Assembly (NCBI RefSeq): GCF_916700565.1
Contig: NZ_CAKAKO010000004.1
Coordinates: 310,001 to 374,000, forward strand
Direction: 5' to 3'
DNA length: 64,000 nucleotides
Source: Xenophilus sp. Marseille-Q4582
GTDB taxonomy: Bacteria > Pseudomonadota > Gammaproteobacteria > Burkholderiales > Burkholderiaceae_C
In this document: in pieces, positions 38,602-46,667 of the stretch
Numbering within the stretch: position 1 is the stretch's first letter
Layout: every line of letters starts with the position of its first letter
Notes under the pieces: model-generated
What the model saw: the letters and a program-made list of their open reading frames with translations, nothing else
Databases searched by the model: none
What the model was told of the DNA's origin: nothing
Translations under genes and position numbers: made by a program

Positions 38602-39035
38602 CGCCCGACGTCAATGTGCTGGTCGCCGCCTCGCGCAGCGACCATCCGCATCACGCCAGTGCGCGCGAATGGCTGTTGGCTGCGCTGGCCGAGGCCGAGA
38701 GCGCGGTGCCTCTCACCCTGCAGCCGATGGTGACCGCCAGCTTCCTGCGACTGGTCACGCATCCCCGAATCTTCTCTCAGCCCACACCCGTCGCCGAAGC
38801 CATGCGTTTCGTCGACGCTTTGCTGGAGGCACCAGGCGTGCGTGCGCCGGTGCTCGGCGACGAATGGCCCGTCTTCCGCGCGCTTTGCATCGACAAGGGG
38901 CTGACGGCCAACGACCTGCCGGACGCCTGGCTGGCCGCGGCGGTCATTCAGCAGGGCGAGCATCTGGTCACTTTCGACCGCGACTTCCGGCGCCTGCTGT
39001 CGCGCAGTCAGTTCACGCGGCTTGACCCGGGCTGA
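38598..39035 (+). CDS. VapC-like PIN-domain toxin
   Basis: A 145-residue PIN ribonuclease. Acidic metal ligands are seen at Asp4 (TPDVNVLVAAS), a mid-chain Glu/Asp region, NDLPDAWLAA and the late TFDRDFRRL. PIN toxins cleave tRNA or rRNA. It is translationally coupled to the antitoxin by a four-base overlap, the normal vapBC arrangement. Confidence 0.87.
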   Translation: MTPDVNVLVAASRSDHPHHASAREWLLAALAEAESAVPLTLQPMVTASFLRLVTHPRIFSQPTPVAEAMRFVDALLEAPGVRAPVLGDEWPVFRALCIDKGLTANDLPDAWLAAAVIQQGEHLVTFDRDFRRLLSRSQFTRLDPG

Positions 39036-39070
39036 GCTTGCTGTGGGGGCACGGTGCCTTGCCCCCCGTC

Positions 39071-40570
39071 TCACTCCATGCCCGGCAACTCCGGCGCCTC
39101 GGGCGTGCCGCCGGGCGGCAGCTGCGGGCGGCGGCTGCCGTTGCTGCCGGCCTTCTTCAGTTCGTCGAACTTGGCCGCCATGGTCGGGTTGCCCCGCGTC
39201 AGCTTCTTGAGCGTCACGTCCTGCGCCTTGTCGTTGGCCAGGCGCAGGTTGCGGTCGGCGCCGAGCAGGGCGTCCTTGGTCTTCTGCAGATGGTCGATGG
39301 ACTTGTCGATCTCTTCGATGGCCGTGGCGAAGCGGCGCGACGCCAGGTCGTAGTTCTTCGAGAACGCATTCTTGAAGCTGTCGAGCTGGGTCTCGAAGTT
39401 GGTGATGTCGATGTTCTGCGCCTTCACCAGCGCCAGCTCGTTCTTGTATTGCAGCGCGCCCATGGCCGCGTTGCGCAGCAGCGTGATGATGGGAATGAAG
39501 AACTGCGGGCGCACCACGTACATCTTCGGGAAGCGGTAGGACACGTCGACGATGCCGCTGTTGTAGAGCTCGTTCTCGGGCTCGAGCAAAGACACGAGGA
39601 TCGCATACTCGCAGCCCTTCTCGTTGCGGTCCTTGTCCAGTTCCTTGAAGAAGTCCTCGTTGCGCTTCTTCGTGGCCGTGAGGTCGGCTTCGTTCTTCAT
39701 CTCGAACATGATCGAGACGATCTCGGTGCCGGCCTCGTCGCTGTCGCGGAAGATGAAGTCGCCCTTGCTGCCGCTGCGCGCGTCGTTGTCTTTTTCGAAG
39801 TAGGCGCGCGGGAAGGCGGTGGCGCGGATGCGGTTGAACTCGGTCTCGCAGTGCTGCTCCAGCGTCTCGCCCACCATCTTGGTCGACAGGCGCGCCTTCA
39901 TGTCGCGCAGCCGCTCGATGGCGTCGTCGCGGTCCTTGATCTGCGTTTCGTACTTGTCCTTGAGCGACTTCTCGGCCAGTTCCTTTTCGAGTGCGGCGCG
40001 CGCCAGGCGGCTTTGCAGCGTGTCGCGCTCCTTCTCGACCGCTCCCACGGCCTGCGTGATGGCGAGCTGTTGCGCGACCTCGGCGGCGGCCAGGCGGGCG
40101 CTCAGGGCCTGCAACTCGGCGTCCTTGGCCGCGGCCGTCTTCTGCAGCGCGGCGGCCTGCGCGGCGGCGGCTTTTTGCAACTCGTTCTGCAGGCGCGCGG
40201 CGGCCAGTTCGGCCGCGGCCTGCTGCGCCTGGCGGGCCTGCTGCAGTTCGCCGGCCAGCGCATCGCGCTCGCGCTCCAGGGCGGCCAGCGCCTCGGCCAC
40301 CGCCAGGCGGCGCGCCACTTCCTCACTGTCCAGGCGCGCCTTCAGGTCCTGGATTTCGGCCTCCTTGGCGGCCACCGCCGCGCTGGACTGGCTGGCCAGG
40401 CGCGCCTCGGCCAGCGCAAGGGCATTGCGCTTGTCGCGCTCGGCCAGCTCCAGGCGTTCGTGCAGCAGCCGGTCGAACTCCTTGTCGCGCACCTGCTTCT
40501 GGATGTCGGCGTAACCAGCCTCGTCGATCTTGAAGGCTTTGCCGCAGTGCGGGCAGATGATTTCGTGCAT
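39071..40570 (-). CDS. DUF2130 coiled-coil protein
   Basis: A 499-residue protein. It opens with a zinc-ribbon half, [20 protein letters not shown], then a coiled coil of roughly 200 residues rich in Ala, Glu, Arg and Leu (about residues 30-235), and the DUF2130 domain ([20 protein letters not shown] to [20 protein letters not shown]). The C-terminus is Pro/Gly-rich. The DUF2130 region resembles nuclease-like folds in some predictions, but the role is unknown. It is transcribed toward the VapC-like gene. Confidence 0.85.
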   Translation of the reverse strand: MHEIICPHCGKAFKIDEAGYADIQKQVRDKEFDRLLHERLELAERDKRNALALAEARLASQSSAAVAAKEAEIQDLKARLDSEEVARRLAVAEALAALERERDALAGELQQARQAQQAAAELAAARLQNELQKAAAAQAAALQKTAAAKDAELQALSARLAAAEVAQQLAITQAVGAVEKERDTLQSRLARAALEKELAEKSLKDKYETQIKDRDDAIERLRDMKARLSTKMVGETLEQHCETEFNRIRATAFPRAYFEKDNDARSGSKGDFIFRDSDEAGTEIVSIMFEMKNEADLTATKKRNEDFFKELDKDRNEKGCEYAILVSLLEPENELYNSGIVDVSYRFPKMYVVRPQFFIPIITLLRNAAMGALQYKNELALVKAQNIDITNFETQLDSFKNAFSKNYDLASRRFATAIEEIDKSIDHLQKTKDALLGADRNLRLANDKAQDVTLKKLTRGNPTMAAKFDELKKAGSNGSRRPQLPPGGTPEAPELPGME

Positions 40571-40829
40571 GCTCGTTTCCTCGTCTGAGCGCGGATTGTG
40601 GCCGCCGCCATAATGGGCGGGGCGCTGCCGTTCGCGGGGCGTTCCATCGTGAGTCGCTGTTGCAGGTCTGCACCGAAGTCACATGCCGCACGCACCCGCT
40701 GCGTCGGCGCAGGGGCCGCCGCCAGGCGGCCGATCCGGCCCGCGCGAGGGGCGGGGCCTGTGGACGCAGATGCAGGGCATGCCGCGGCGGCTCGAAGTGT
40801 CTTTCCGACCCTCACCCCGGAGTTGCCTC

Positions 40830-41957
40830 ATGCGCTTTCTGCAAGCCCTCGAACCCATCGTCCGTGACATCATCGCGCCCGCCGCGGCCGAGACCGACCG
40901 CGAGGCGCGCTTTCCGCGCCAGGCGCTGGACGCGCTGGGCGCGGCCGGGCTGCTGGGCTTGGTGAGCAGCCCGGAGGTGGGCGGGCAAGGCTTGGGCCTG
41001 GCCGAAGCAGCGCAGGTGGTGCAGCGCATCGCGCAGGACTGCCCCGCCACGGCCATGGTGCTGACCATGCACTACGCCGGCACGGTGCTGATCGAGAAGT
41101 ACGGCCCGCAGCAGGTGCGCCAGGCGATCGCGGCCGGCCGGCACATCACCACGCTGGCCTGGTCCGAGATGGGCACGCGCAGCCACTTCTGGGCGCCCGT
41201 GGGCACCGCGCGCCGCGAGGGCGACCAGGTGGTGCTCGACGGCTTCAAGAGCATGGTCACCTCGGCCGCGGAGGCCGATTCGTACGTGTGGTCCTCGCGC
41301 CCCACGCAGGGCGACGGGGCGTCGAGCATCTGGCTGGTCGACGCAAAGGCCGCGGGCCTCGCGCGCACCGCCGTGTTCGACGGGCTGGGTCTGCGCGGCA
41401 ATGCCTCGGCCCCCGTGAAGGGCGAGGGCGTGCGCATTCCGGCCACGGCACTGCTGGGTGAAGACGGCCAGGGCGGCGACCTGATGAACAACGACGAGCT
41501 GCCGGTGTTCGCGACGCTGATCGCGTCCAGCTCCATCGGGCTGATGGACGGCGCGCTGGCGCGCGCCACCGCCCACCTGGTGAAGAACCGCTTTGCCGAA
41601 AGCGACACGAGCCTGTCGGAGCTGCCCACCATCCGCGCCTACCTGGCGCGCGCGCAGATCCGCGCCGACCAGGCCCGCACCCTGCGCGATGACACCCTCG
41701 CCGCGATGGCCGCCGGCCGGCCCGACACGATGCTGCGCGTGCTGGAGGTGAAGGCCAGCGCCGCCGAGGCCGCGCTGGAAGTCACGGACACCGCGATGCG
41801 CATCTGCGGCGGCGCGGCCTTCCGCAAGGACGTCGGCATCGAGCGCCTGTTCCGCGATGCGCGGGCGGCCTCGGTCATGGCGCCGACCTCGGACGTGCTG
41901 TACGACTTCATCGGCAGCGCGTTGTGCGATGCCGCGGCCAAGGCCCAGGCGGCGTGA
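40830..41957 (+). CDS. Acyl-CoA-dehydrogenase-fold flavoprotein
   Basis: A 375-residue ACAD-superfamily protein: helical N-domain, a middle beta domain with TLAWSEMGTRSHFWAP and GFKSMVTSAAEADSYV, and the C-terminal bundle with RICGGAAFRKDVGIERLFRDAR. FAD binding looks intact. At the position of the catalytic base (YEGTS in short-chain enzymes) it has MAPTS, so the usual Glu appears missing, as in ACAD-fold monooxygenases and oxidases. It starts a tight gene row with a PhnD-like gene 21 bases later, a ferritin-like gene and selD. The ATG at 40830 matches the family N-terminus better than an upstream start. Confidence 0.85.
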   Translation: MRFLQALEPIVRDIIAPAAAETDREARFPRQALDALGAAGLLGLVSSPEVGGQGLGLAEAAQVVQRIAQDCPATAMVLTMHYAGTVLIEKYGPQQVRQAIAAGRHITTLAWSEMGTRSHFWAPVGTARREGDQVVLDGFKSMVTSAAEADSYVWSSRPTQGDGASSIWLVDAKAAGLARTAVFDGLGLRGNASAPVKGEGVRIPATALLGEDGQGGDLMNNDELPVFATLIASSSIGLMDGALARATAHLVKNRFAESDTSLSELPTIRAYLARAQIRADQARTLRDDTLAAMAAGRPDTMLRVLEVKASAAEAALEVTDTAMRICGGAAFRKDVGIERLFRDARAASVMAPTSDVLYDFIGSALCDAAAKAQAA

Positions 41958-41978
41958 ACAGAAAAAAGGAGCCCGACG

Positions 41979-42845
41979 ATGAGCCAACCCCAACCCTTCA
42001 TGCTGGGCGCCGTCGCGTATGCGCCCAAGGTCGTCACCATCTGGGAAGGTTTCAAGACCTACCTGGCCGAGCGCGGCTTCGCGATGGACTACATCCTCTA
42101 TTCGAACTACGAGACGCAGGTGCAGGCGCAGTTCACGGGCGACATCGCCTTTGCCTGGAACTCGCCGCTGGCCTGGGTGCGCGCCGACCGCATGGCCCGT
42201 GCGCGCGGGCAGGCGGTGCAGTCGCTCGTGATGCGCGACACCGACCAGGACCTGCAGTCGGTGCTGGTCGTGAAGGCCGACAGCCCGGCGCAGAGCCTGG
42301 CCGACCTGAAGGGCCGGACGGTGGGCTTTGGCGCCATCGATTCGCCGCAGGCCACGCTGATCCCGCTGGACCACCTGCAGCACGAGGGTGGCCTGGTGCC
42401 GGGCCGGGACTACGAGGTGCGCCGCTTCGATGTGCTGGGCGGCAAGCATGGCGACCACATCGGCGGCGAGCGCGATGCGGCGTTGGCCATGCTCCAGGGC
42501 GAAGTGGCCGCAAGCTGGATGATCGCCGGCAACCACCGCGCCTTTGCCAAGGAAGGCACCTTGCCCGCGGGCGGCACGCGCGTGCTGGCCACCACGGGGC
42601 GGTACGACCATTGCACGATGACCGTGAGCCCCGGTGTGGACGCCGCCGCCACGCAGCGCTTCGCCGACCTGCTGCTGGCGATGGACTGGAACGACGCCCA
42701 GGTGCGGCCGCTGCTGGAGCTGGAAGGCCTGAAGCAGTGGCGCCCGGGCCGCGCGGACCACTTCCGTCTGCTGGAGCGCGCGGCCACCGAACAGGGCTTC
42801 TATGACGCGCTCGGGAACATCGTTGCCGCCGACTATCGATATTGA
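41979..42845 (+). CDS. PhnD-like periplasmic-binding-fold protein without signal peptide
   Basis: A 288-residue type 2 periplasmic-binding protein related to the phosphate/phosphonate-binding PhnD group: LGAVAYAPKVVTIWEGFKTY, then DIAFAWNSPLAWVRA, the SLADLKGRTVGFGAIDSPQA hinge block and EVAASWMIAGN. The N-terminus (MSQPQPFMLGAVAY) has no signal sequence or lipobox, so it should stay in the cytosol. No permease or ATPase gene is near. A cytosolic enzyme of this fold (compare MqnA/MqnD and Thi5-type proteins) is more likely than a transporter part. Confidence 0.8.
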   Translation: MSQPQPFMLGAVAYAPKVVTIWEGFKTYLAERGFAMDYILYSNYETQVQAQFTGDIAFAWNSPLAWVRADRMARARGQAVQSLVMRDTDQDLQSVLVVKADSPAQSLADLKGRTVGFGAIDSPQATLIPLDHLQHEGGLVPGRDYEVRRFDVLGGKHGDHIGGERDAALAMLQGEVAASWMIAGNHRAFAKEGTLPAGGTRVLATTGRYDHCTMTVSPGVDAAATQRFADLLLAMDWNDAQVRPLLELEGLKQWRPGRADHFRLLERAATEQGFYDALGNIVAADYRY

Positions 42846-44022
42846 GACGCTGGGCTTCGACGCCGGAGCGCACCTGCTGGTGAAGCATGCGCTGGCGACG
42901 CTGCCCGAGGGCGCATCGCTGCGCGTGACCGGCCAGGCACCGGGCTGGCAGGCGCAGCTGGCCGACTGGTGCCGCGCGCAGGGCCATGCGCTGGCGTGGG
43001 CCGATGCGTCGCAACGCCTGGCGCATGTCACGCCCGGCACCGCCGAGGCCGGCCGCTGGCGCGACGCCGCGCACACCGGCCATGCCGACCCGCGCGCCGC
43101 CGGCGCGGTGCTGCCCGAGGCCCGCGCCCACTGGGGGCTGGCCGCGCGCGGTGCCCGCGTGGAAGCGGGCTCGCCCGACATCGCCTTCCGGCTGGACCGC
43201 AAGGACGAGGTCTGGGCCGAGAACGCGGCCGAGCTCTATGCCCAGGCCGTCAGCGCGCAGTGGGACCCGGAGGTGGCGCTGGACTGGCAGGTGGCCTTCA
43301 CCCACCCGCCCGAGGTCGAAGCCGCGATCCGCCAGGTCATGACCTACATGGTCGAGAACGAGAACGCGGCGCTGCTCGTGCCCGCGCGCTTTCTCGGGCA
43401 GATCCACCCGCACTACCGCGAGCTGCAGGCCGCGCTGGCGATCCAGGTGGCCGACGAGGCGCGCCACATCGAGGTCTTCACAAGGCGCATCCGCCTGGGC
43501 GGCGGCGAGCCCGCGCTGTCCACGGCGGGCGGCCAGGCCTCGCTCAAGAGCCTGCTGGACGAGCCCGACTTCTCCGTCGCGGGTTTCCTGCTGTCGGTGC
43601 TGGGCGAAGGCACCTTCGTCAACCTGCTGCAGTTCCTGGCCGCGCATGCGCCCGATCCGCTCACGCGGCAGATCGCGAAGCTGGCGGCGCGCGACGAGGC
43701 GCGCCATGTGGCGCTCGGCATGTCGCACCTGCTGTACCGCCTGCAGCAGGAGCCGGCGATGCGCGGGCGCCTCGCGCACGCCGTGGAGGCGCGGCACGAC
43801 AGCCTGGCCGGCACCGCGGGCCTGAACGAGGAGGTGTTCGACGCGCTGGTGCTCATCGGCGCCGGCGCGCTCACGCCCGCCGCCGTGGCCGCCGGCTTTG
43901 CCAAGGTGCAGCAGCTCATGCGCGAGATGGCCGACGGCCGCTTCACGCGCCTGCTGCGCCTGGGCTTCGAGCGCGCCGAGGCCGAGCGGCTGTCGGCGCT
44001 GCATACGCGAAACTTCATGTGA
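42802..44022 (+). CDS. Degenerate TusA-like domain fused to ferritin-like di-iron protein
   Basis: A 406-residue protein. Residues 12-65 align with TusA/SirA (IETLGFDAGAHLLVKHALAT and a late ADWCRAQGHAL), but the sulfurtransferase CPxP motif is replaced by DAGAH, so the transfer Cys is absent. A ferritin-like bundle follows with two E-(n)-DEARH sets: MVENENAALL with ADEARHIEVF, and LGEGTFVNLL with ARDEARHVALG, enough for a di-iron site. It overlaps the PhnD-like gene by 44 bases and is 45 bases before selD. TTG at 42823 is another possible start. Function unknown; genomic context points to selenium metabolism. Confidence 0.8.
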   Translation: MTRSGTSLPPTIDIETLGFDAGAHLLVKHALATLPEGASLRVTGQAPGWQAQLADWCRAQGHALAWADASQRLAHVTPGTAEAGRWRDAAHTGHADPRAAGAVLPEARAHWGLAARGARVEAGSPDIAFRLDRKDEVWAENAAELYAQAVSAQWDPEVALDWQVAFTHPPEVEAAIRQVMTYMVENENAALLVPARFLGQIHPHYRELQAALAIQVADEARHIEVFTRRIRLGGGEPALSTAGGQASLKSLLDEPDFSVAGFLLSVLGEGTFVNLLQFLAAHAPDPLTRQIAKLAARDEARHVALGMSHLLYRLQQEPAMRGRLAHAVEARHDSLAGTAGLNEEVFDALVLIGAGALTPAAVAAGFAKVQQLMREMADGRFTRLLRLGFERAEAERLSALHTRNFM

Positions 44023-44067
44023 GACCGCGGCCGTTCGCGGCCCCCTTTCCCCCATCCATTCCGAACC

Positions 44068-45135
44068 ATGACTGCTGCCACCGACTCCGCCCCGCGCCTC
44101 ACCTCCCTGTCCCACGGCGGCGGCTGCGGCTGCAAGATCGCGCCGGGGGTGCTCAGCGAACTGCTGGCCCGCAGCAGCCTGCCGAAAATGGGTTTCCCCG
44201 ACCTGCTGGTGGGCACCGAGACCGCCGACGACGCGGCCGTCTACCGCATCAACGAGCGGCAGGCCATCGTCGCGACCACGGACTTCTTCATGCCTATCGT
44301 GGACGACCCGCGCGACTTCGGCCGCATCGCGGCCACCAATGCGCTGTCGGACCTCTACGCCATGGGCGCGCAGCCGCTGATGGCGCTGGCCATCGTCGGC
44401 ATGCCGATCAACGTGCTGCCGCACGAGGTCATCGCGAAGATCCTCGAAGGCGGCGAATCGGTGTGCCGCGAGGCCGGCATCCCGCTGGCGGGCGGGCATT
44501 CCATCGATTCGGTCGAGCCCATCTACGGCCTGGTCGGCATCGGGATCGTGGAGATCGCGCACCTGAAGCGCAACGCCACCGCGCAGGCCGGCGACGTGCT
44601 GGTCCTCGGCAAGCCCCTAGGGGTGGGCATCCTGTCGGCAGCGCTGAAGAAGGGCGAACTCGACGCCATGGGCTATGCGGCCATGATCGAGGCGACCACG
44701 AAACTCAACCGCCCCGGCACCGAACTCGCGCGGCTGCCGGGCGTGCATGCGCTGACCGACGTGACCGGCTTCGGCCTGTTGGGCCACACGCTGGAACTGG
44801 CGCGCGGCGCGGGCCTGGCGGCGCACCTCGACAGCGGCGCGCTGCGCTGGCTGCCCGGCGTGCAGGCGCTGGCCGCGCGCGGGATCGTCACCGGCGCCTC
44901 GGGGCGCAACTGGGCTTCTTACGGGGCCCAGGTGGAAGGCGCCGTGACGGAGGACGCCACGCTGCGCGCGCTGCTGACCGACCCGCAGACCTCGGGCGGC
45001 CTGCTCGTGGCCTGCGCGCCCGAAGCCGCGGCGCAGGTGCTGGAGCTCTTTGCGAAGGGCGGCTTCACCGATGCGGCGGTGATCGGCCGGATGAGCGCCG
45101 GTGCACCGGGCGTGCGCGTTTTTTCAGAGGACTGA
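44068..45135 (+). CDS. selD: Selenide, water dikinase
   Basis: A 355-residue selenophosphate synthetase that makes selenophosphate from selenide and ATP for SelA. The Gly-rich loop SHGGGCGCKIAP has Cys20 and Lys23, matching Cys17 and Lys20 of E. coli SelD; DDAAVY, TDFFMPIVDDPRDFGRIAATN and AGGHSID bind metal and ATP. This is the Cys form, not a selenoprotein. It ends the four-gene row and converges on an L,D-transpeptidase gene with a 12-base overlap. No mnmH (selenouridine synthase) gene is in the window. Confidence 0.97.
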   Translation: MTAATDSAPRLTSLSHGGGCGCKIAPGVLSELLARSSLPKMGFPDLLVGTETADDAAVYRINERQAIVATTDFFMPIVDDPRDFGRIAATNALSDLYAMGAQPLMALAIVGMPINVLPHEVIAKILEGGESVCREAGIPLAGGHSIDSVEPIYGLVGIGIVEIAHLKRNATAQAGDVLVLGKPLGVGILSAALKKGELDAMGYAAMIEATTKLNRPGTELARLPGVHALTDVTGFGLLGHTLELARGAGLAAHLDSGALRWLPGVQALAARGIVTGASGRNWASYGAQVEGAVTEDATLRALLTDPQTSGGLLVACAPEAAAQVLELFAKGGFTDAAVIGRMSAGAPGVRVFSED

Positions 45136-45993
45136 CGCGGTGCGCGTGCCCGGCGGGGCGCTGGCGCGCGCGGCGGACCCGGGCCCGGGCGCGTCGGCGA
45201 ACAGGTGCGGGAACTGCCTCTCCAGGCTGCGCGTTTCCGGCAGCACGTAGACCACGCCGCCGCCCTGGCCCAGCGTCGGGCGGATGTGGGCGTCGTAGAA
45301 GGGCGGCGGGATGTTGACGCAGCCCATGGAGATGCGGTTGTCGGCCACCGACTCGCTGGCCAGGCGCTGCGGCCGGCGCTCGGCCGGCGCCGCGCTGTCG
45401 CGCAGCCGGTGCATGGACACGGCGGCGTCGTAGTCGATCCAGACGATGTCTTCGTGCTCGTGGTTCAGGCCAGGCTCGGCCACGAAGCGGCCGGCGGGCG
45501 TGGTGCGCTCGCTGGGGCGGATCTGGGCGATGGGCCGCTGGCCGATGCCGGGCACCGAGTCGTCGCCCACGGCCAGGCCCAGCAGCACCAGCGACTGGCC
45601 CTGCAGTTCCCCCTCGCCATTGAAGACGAAGAGCCGGGCGGCGCGCTTGTCCAGGATCACGAAGGGCGCGCCGCCGCTGTCCGCCTGCATCATCACGCGG
45701 GTCCACAGCGTGGCCACTGGCGGCGTCAGTCCGGCGGGCGGGGTGGGCAGGGGTGGCGGGTCGCTGCGCGGCACATGCCTCGCCAGCGAGAGCCCGGCGT
45801 CGGACGGCACGGCTTGCGAAGCGGGTGGCGCCAGCGGTGCCGCGGGCGCGCCGGAGGGCTCGGCGCTCGGTGCGAGGGAATGGGCGGTGCCCGCCGGATC
45901 GGCCGGCGGCACCCCGATCACCACCGCGCCCAGCGCGGCCAGCCCCAGGACGAACCCGGCGATCAGCGTGCGGCGCGGGGCGGCGGGGGTCAT
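45124..45993 (-). CDS. L,D-transpeptidase (YkuD)
   Basis: A 289-residue exported protein with an N-terminal helix (TLIAGFVLGLAALGAVVIG), a Pro/Ala-rich linker to about residue 85, and a YkuD domain. The catalytic block is DNRISMGCVNIPP with the nucleophile Cys and the preceding VSMHRL. Such enzymes crosslink peptidoglycan stems or attach outer-membrane proteins. The ATG at 45993 is chosen because upstream sequence is low-complexity; a small exported protein gene ends 17 bases upstream. Confidence 0.85.
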   Translation of the reverse strand: MTPAAPRRTLIAGFVLGLAALGAVVIGVPPADPAGTAHSLAPSAEPSGAPAAPLAPPASQAVPSDAGLSLARHVPRSDPPPLPTPPAGLTPPVATLWTRVMMQADSGGAPFVILDKRAARLFVFNGEGELQGQSLVLLGLAVGDDSVPGIGQRPIAQIRPSERTTPAGRFVAEPGLNHEHEDIVWIDYDAAVSMHRLRDSAAPAERRPQRLASESVADNRISMGCVNIPPPFYDAHIRPTLGQGGGVVYVLPETRSLERQFPHLFADAPGPGSAARASAPPGTRTASVL

Positions 45994-46010
45994 GGCAGCG
46001 ATCCTTGCGA

Positions 46011-46322
46011 TCAGCCGCGGTCGGCGCGGGCCGGACGCATGGGGGCGTCCATGTTCGTGCTGGGCGGTGCCGACGGCGTGGCGGGGGCGACGGCCGTGCC
46101 CGACGAAGTGGCGGGGGCCTGCTGCATCGTGCCCGTGGTGCCGCCGGGGGCCGGGGTGGGCACGCCGGTGGTGCCCATCGACGTGCCTTGCTGGGTCTGC
46201 TGGCCGGCGCCCAGGGCGGGGTTGGCGACGTTGGGGTTCGGCGGCGTGCCCTGGGCCACGACGGCGCCGGCGGCTGCCAGGGCGGCGGCGGCGATGGACA
46301 GCTGGATCTTCGATGCGTTCAT
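46011..46322 (-). CDS. Small exported Pro/Thr/Gly-rich protein
   Basis: A 103-residue protein with a clear signal peptide ([20 protein letters not shown], cleavage near VVA-QG) and a mature part made of Pro, Thr, Gly, Ala and Gln with little order. AAGGAG precedes the ATG. No family recognised; it is transcribed into the L,D-transpeptidase gene, so a cell-envelope role is possible. Confidence 0.65.
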   Translation of the reverse strand: MNASKIQLSIAAAALAAAGAVVAQGTPPNPNVANPALGAGQQTQQGTSMGTTGVPTPAPGGTTGTMQQAPATSSGTAVAPATPSAPPSTNMDAPMRPARADRG

Positions 46323-46667
46323 GGTGTGCTCCTTGGGTGGGTGGTGGCCGGGGACCGGCCGGATGTCTGCATTGCGGACAGGCGCACCTTAAAGAGCCCG
46401 GCCGCGCGCCCGGGGTCGGTGCGGCTCGTGGGGTGTCGTAGGACATGCGGGGCCGGGCGGCATCGGCCAATGGCCGCGCGGGCGTCGGTGCAAGCCCGGC
46501 GATACACTGCGGCGCCTTCCCTTTCCAAGTCCCTTCGCGTCTGGTACCGCGCCGGGGCCCTCCGCTCGCACGGAGCGCCCGCCAGCCTGCGCCAGCTTCC
46601 CTGGCGGCACCGGATGCGCCGGCTTCGCGCGCTGCGGCGTGCGGGCCGGCCCTGCCGGATCTGCTTC
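46323..46667. other. Intergenic region, probable divergent promoters
   Basis: About 345 bases between the small exported protein gene and the MFS gene, transcribed apart. Upstream in-frame extensions of the MFS reading frame run through it but contain no plausible start. I see no RNA gene or clear operator. Confidence 0.4.

Noticed and set aside
41979-42845. Phosphonate ABC transporter system
   Set aside because: No permease or ATPase gene is near and the protein lacks an export signal.
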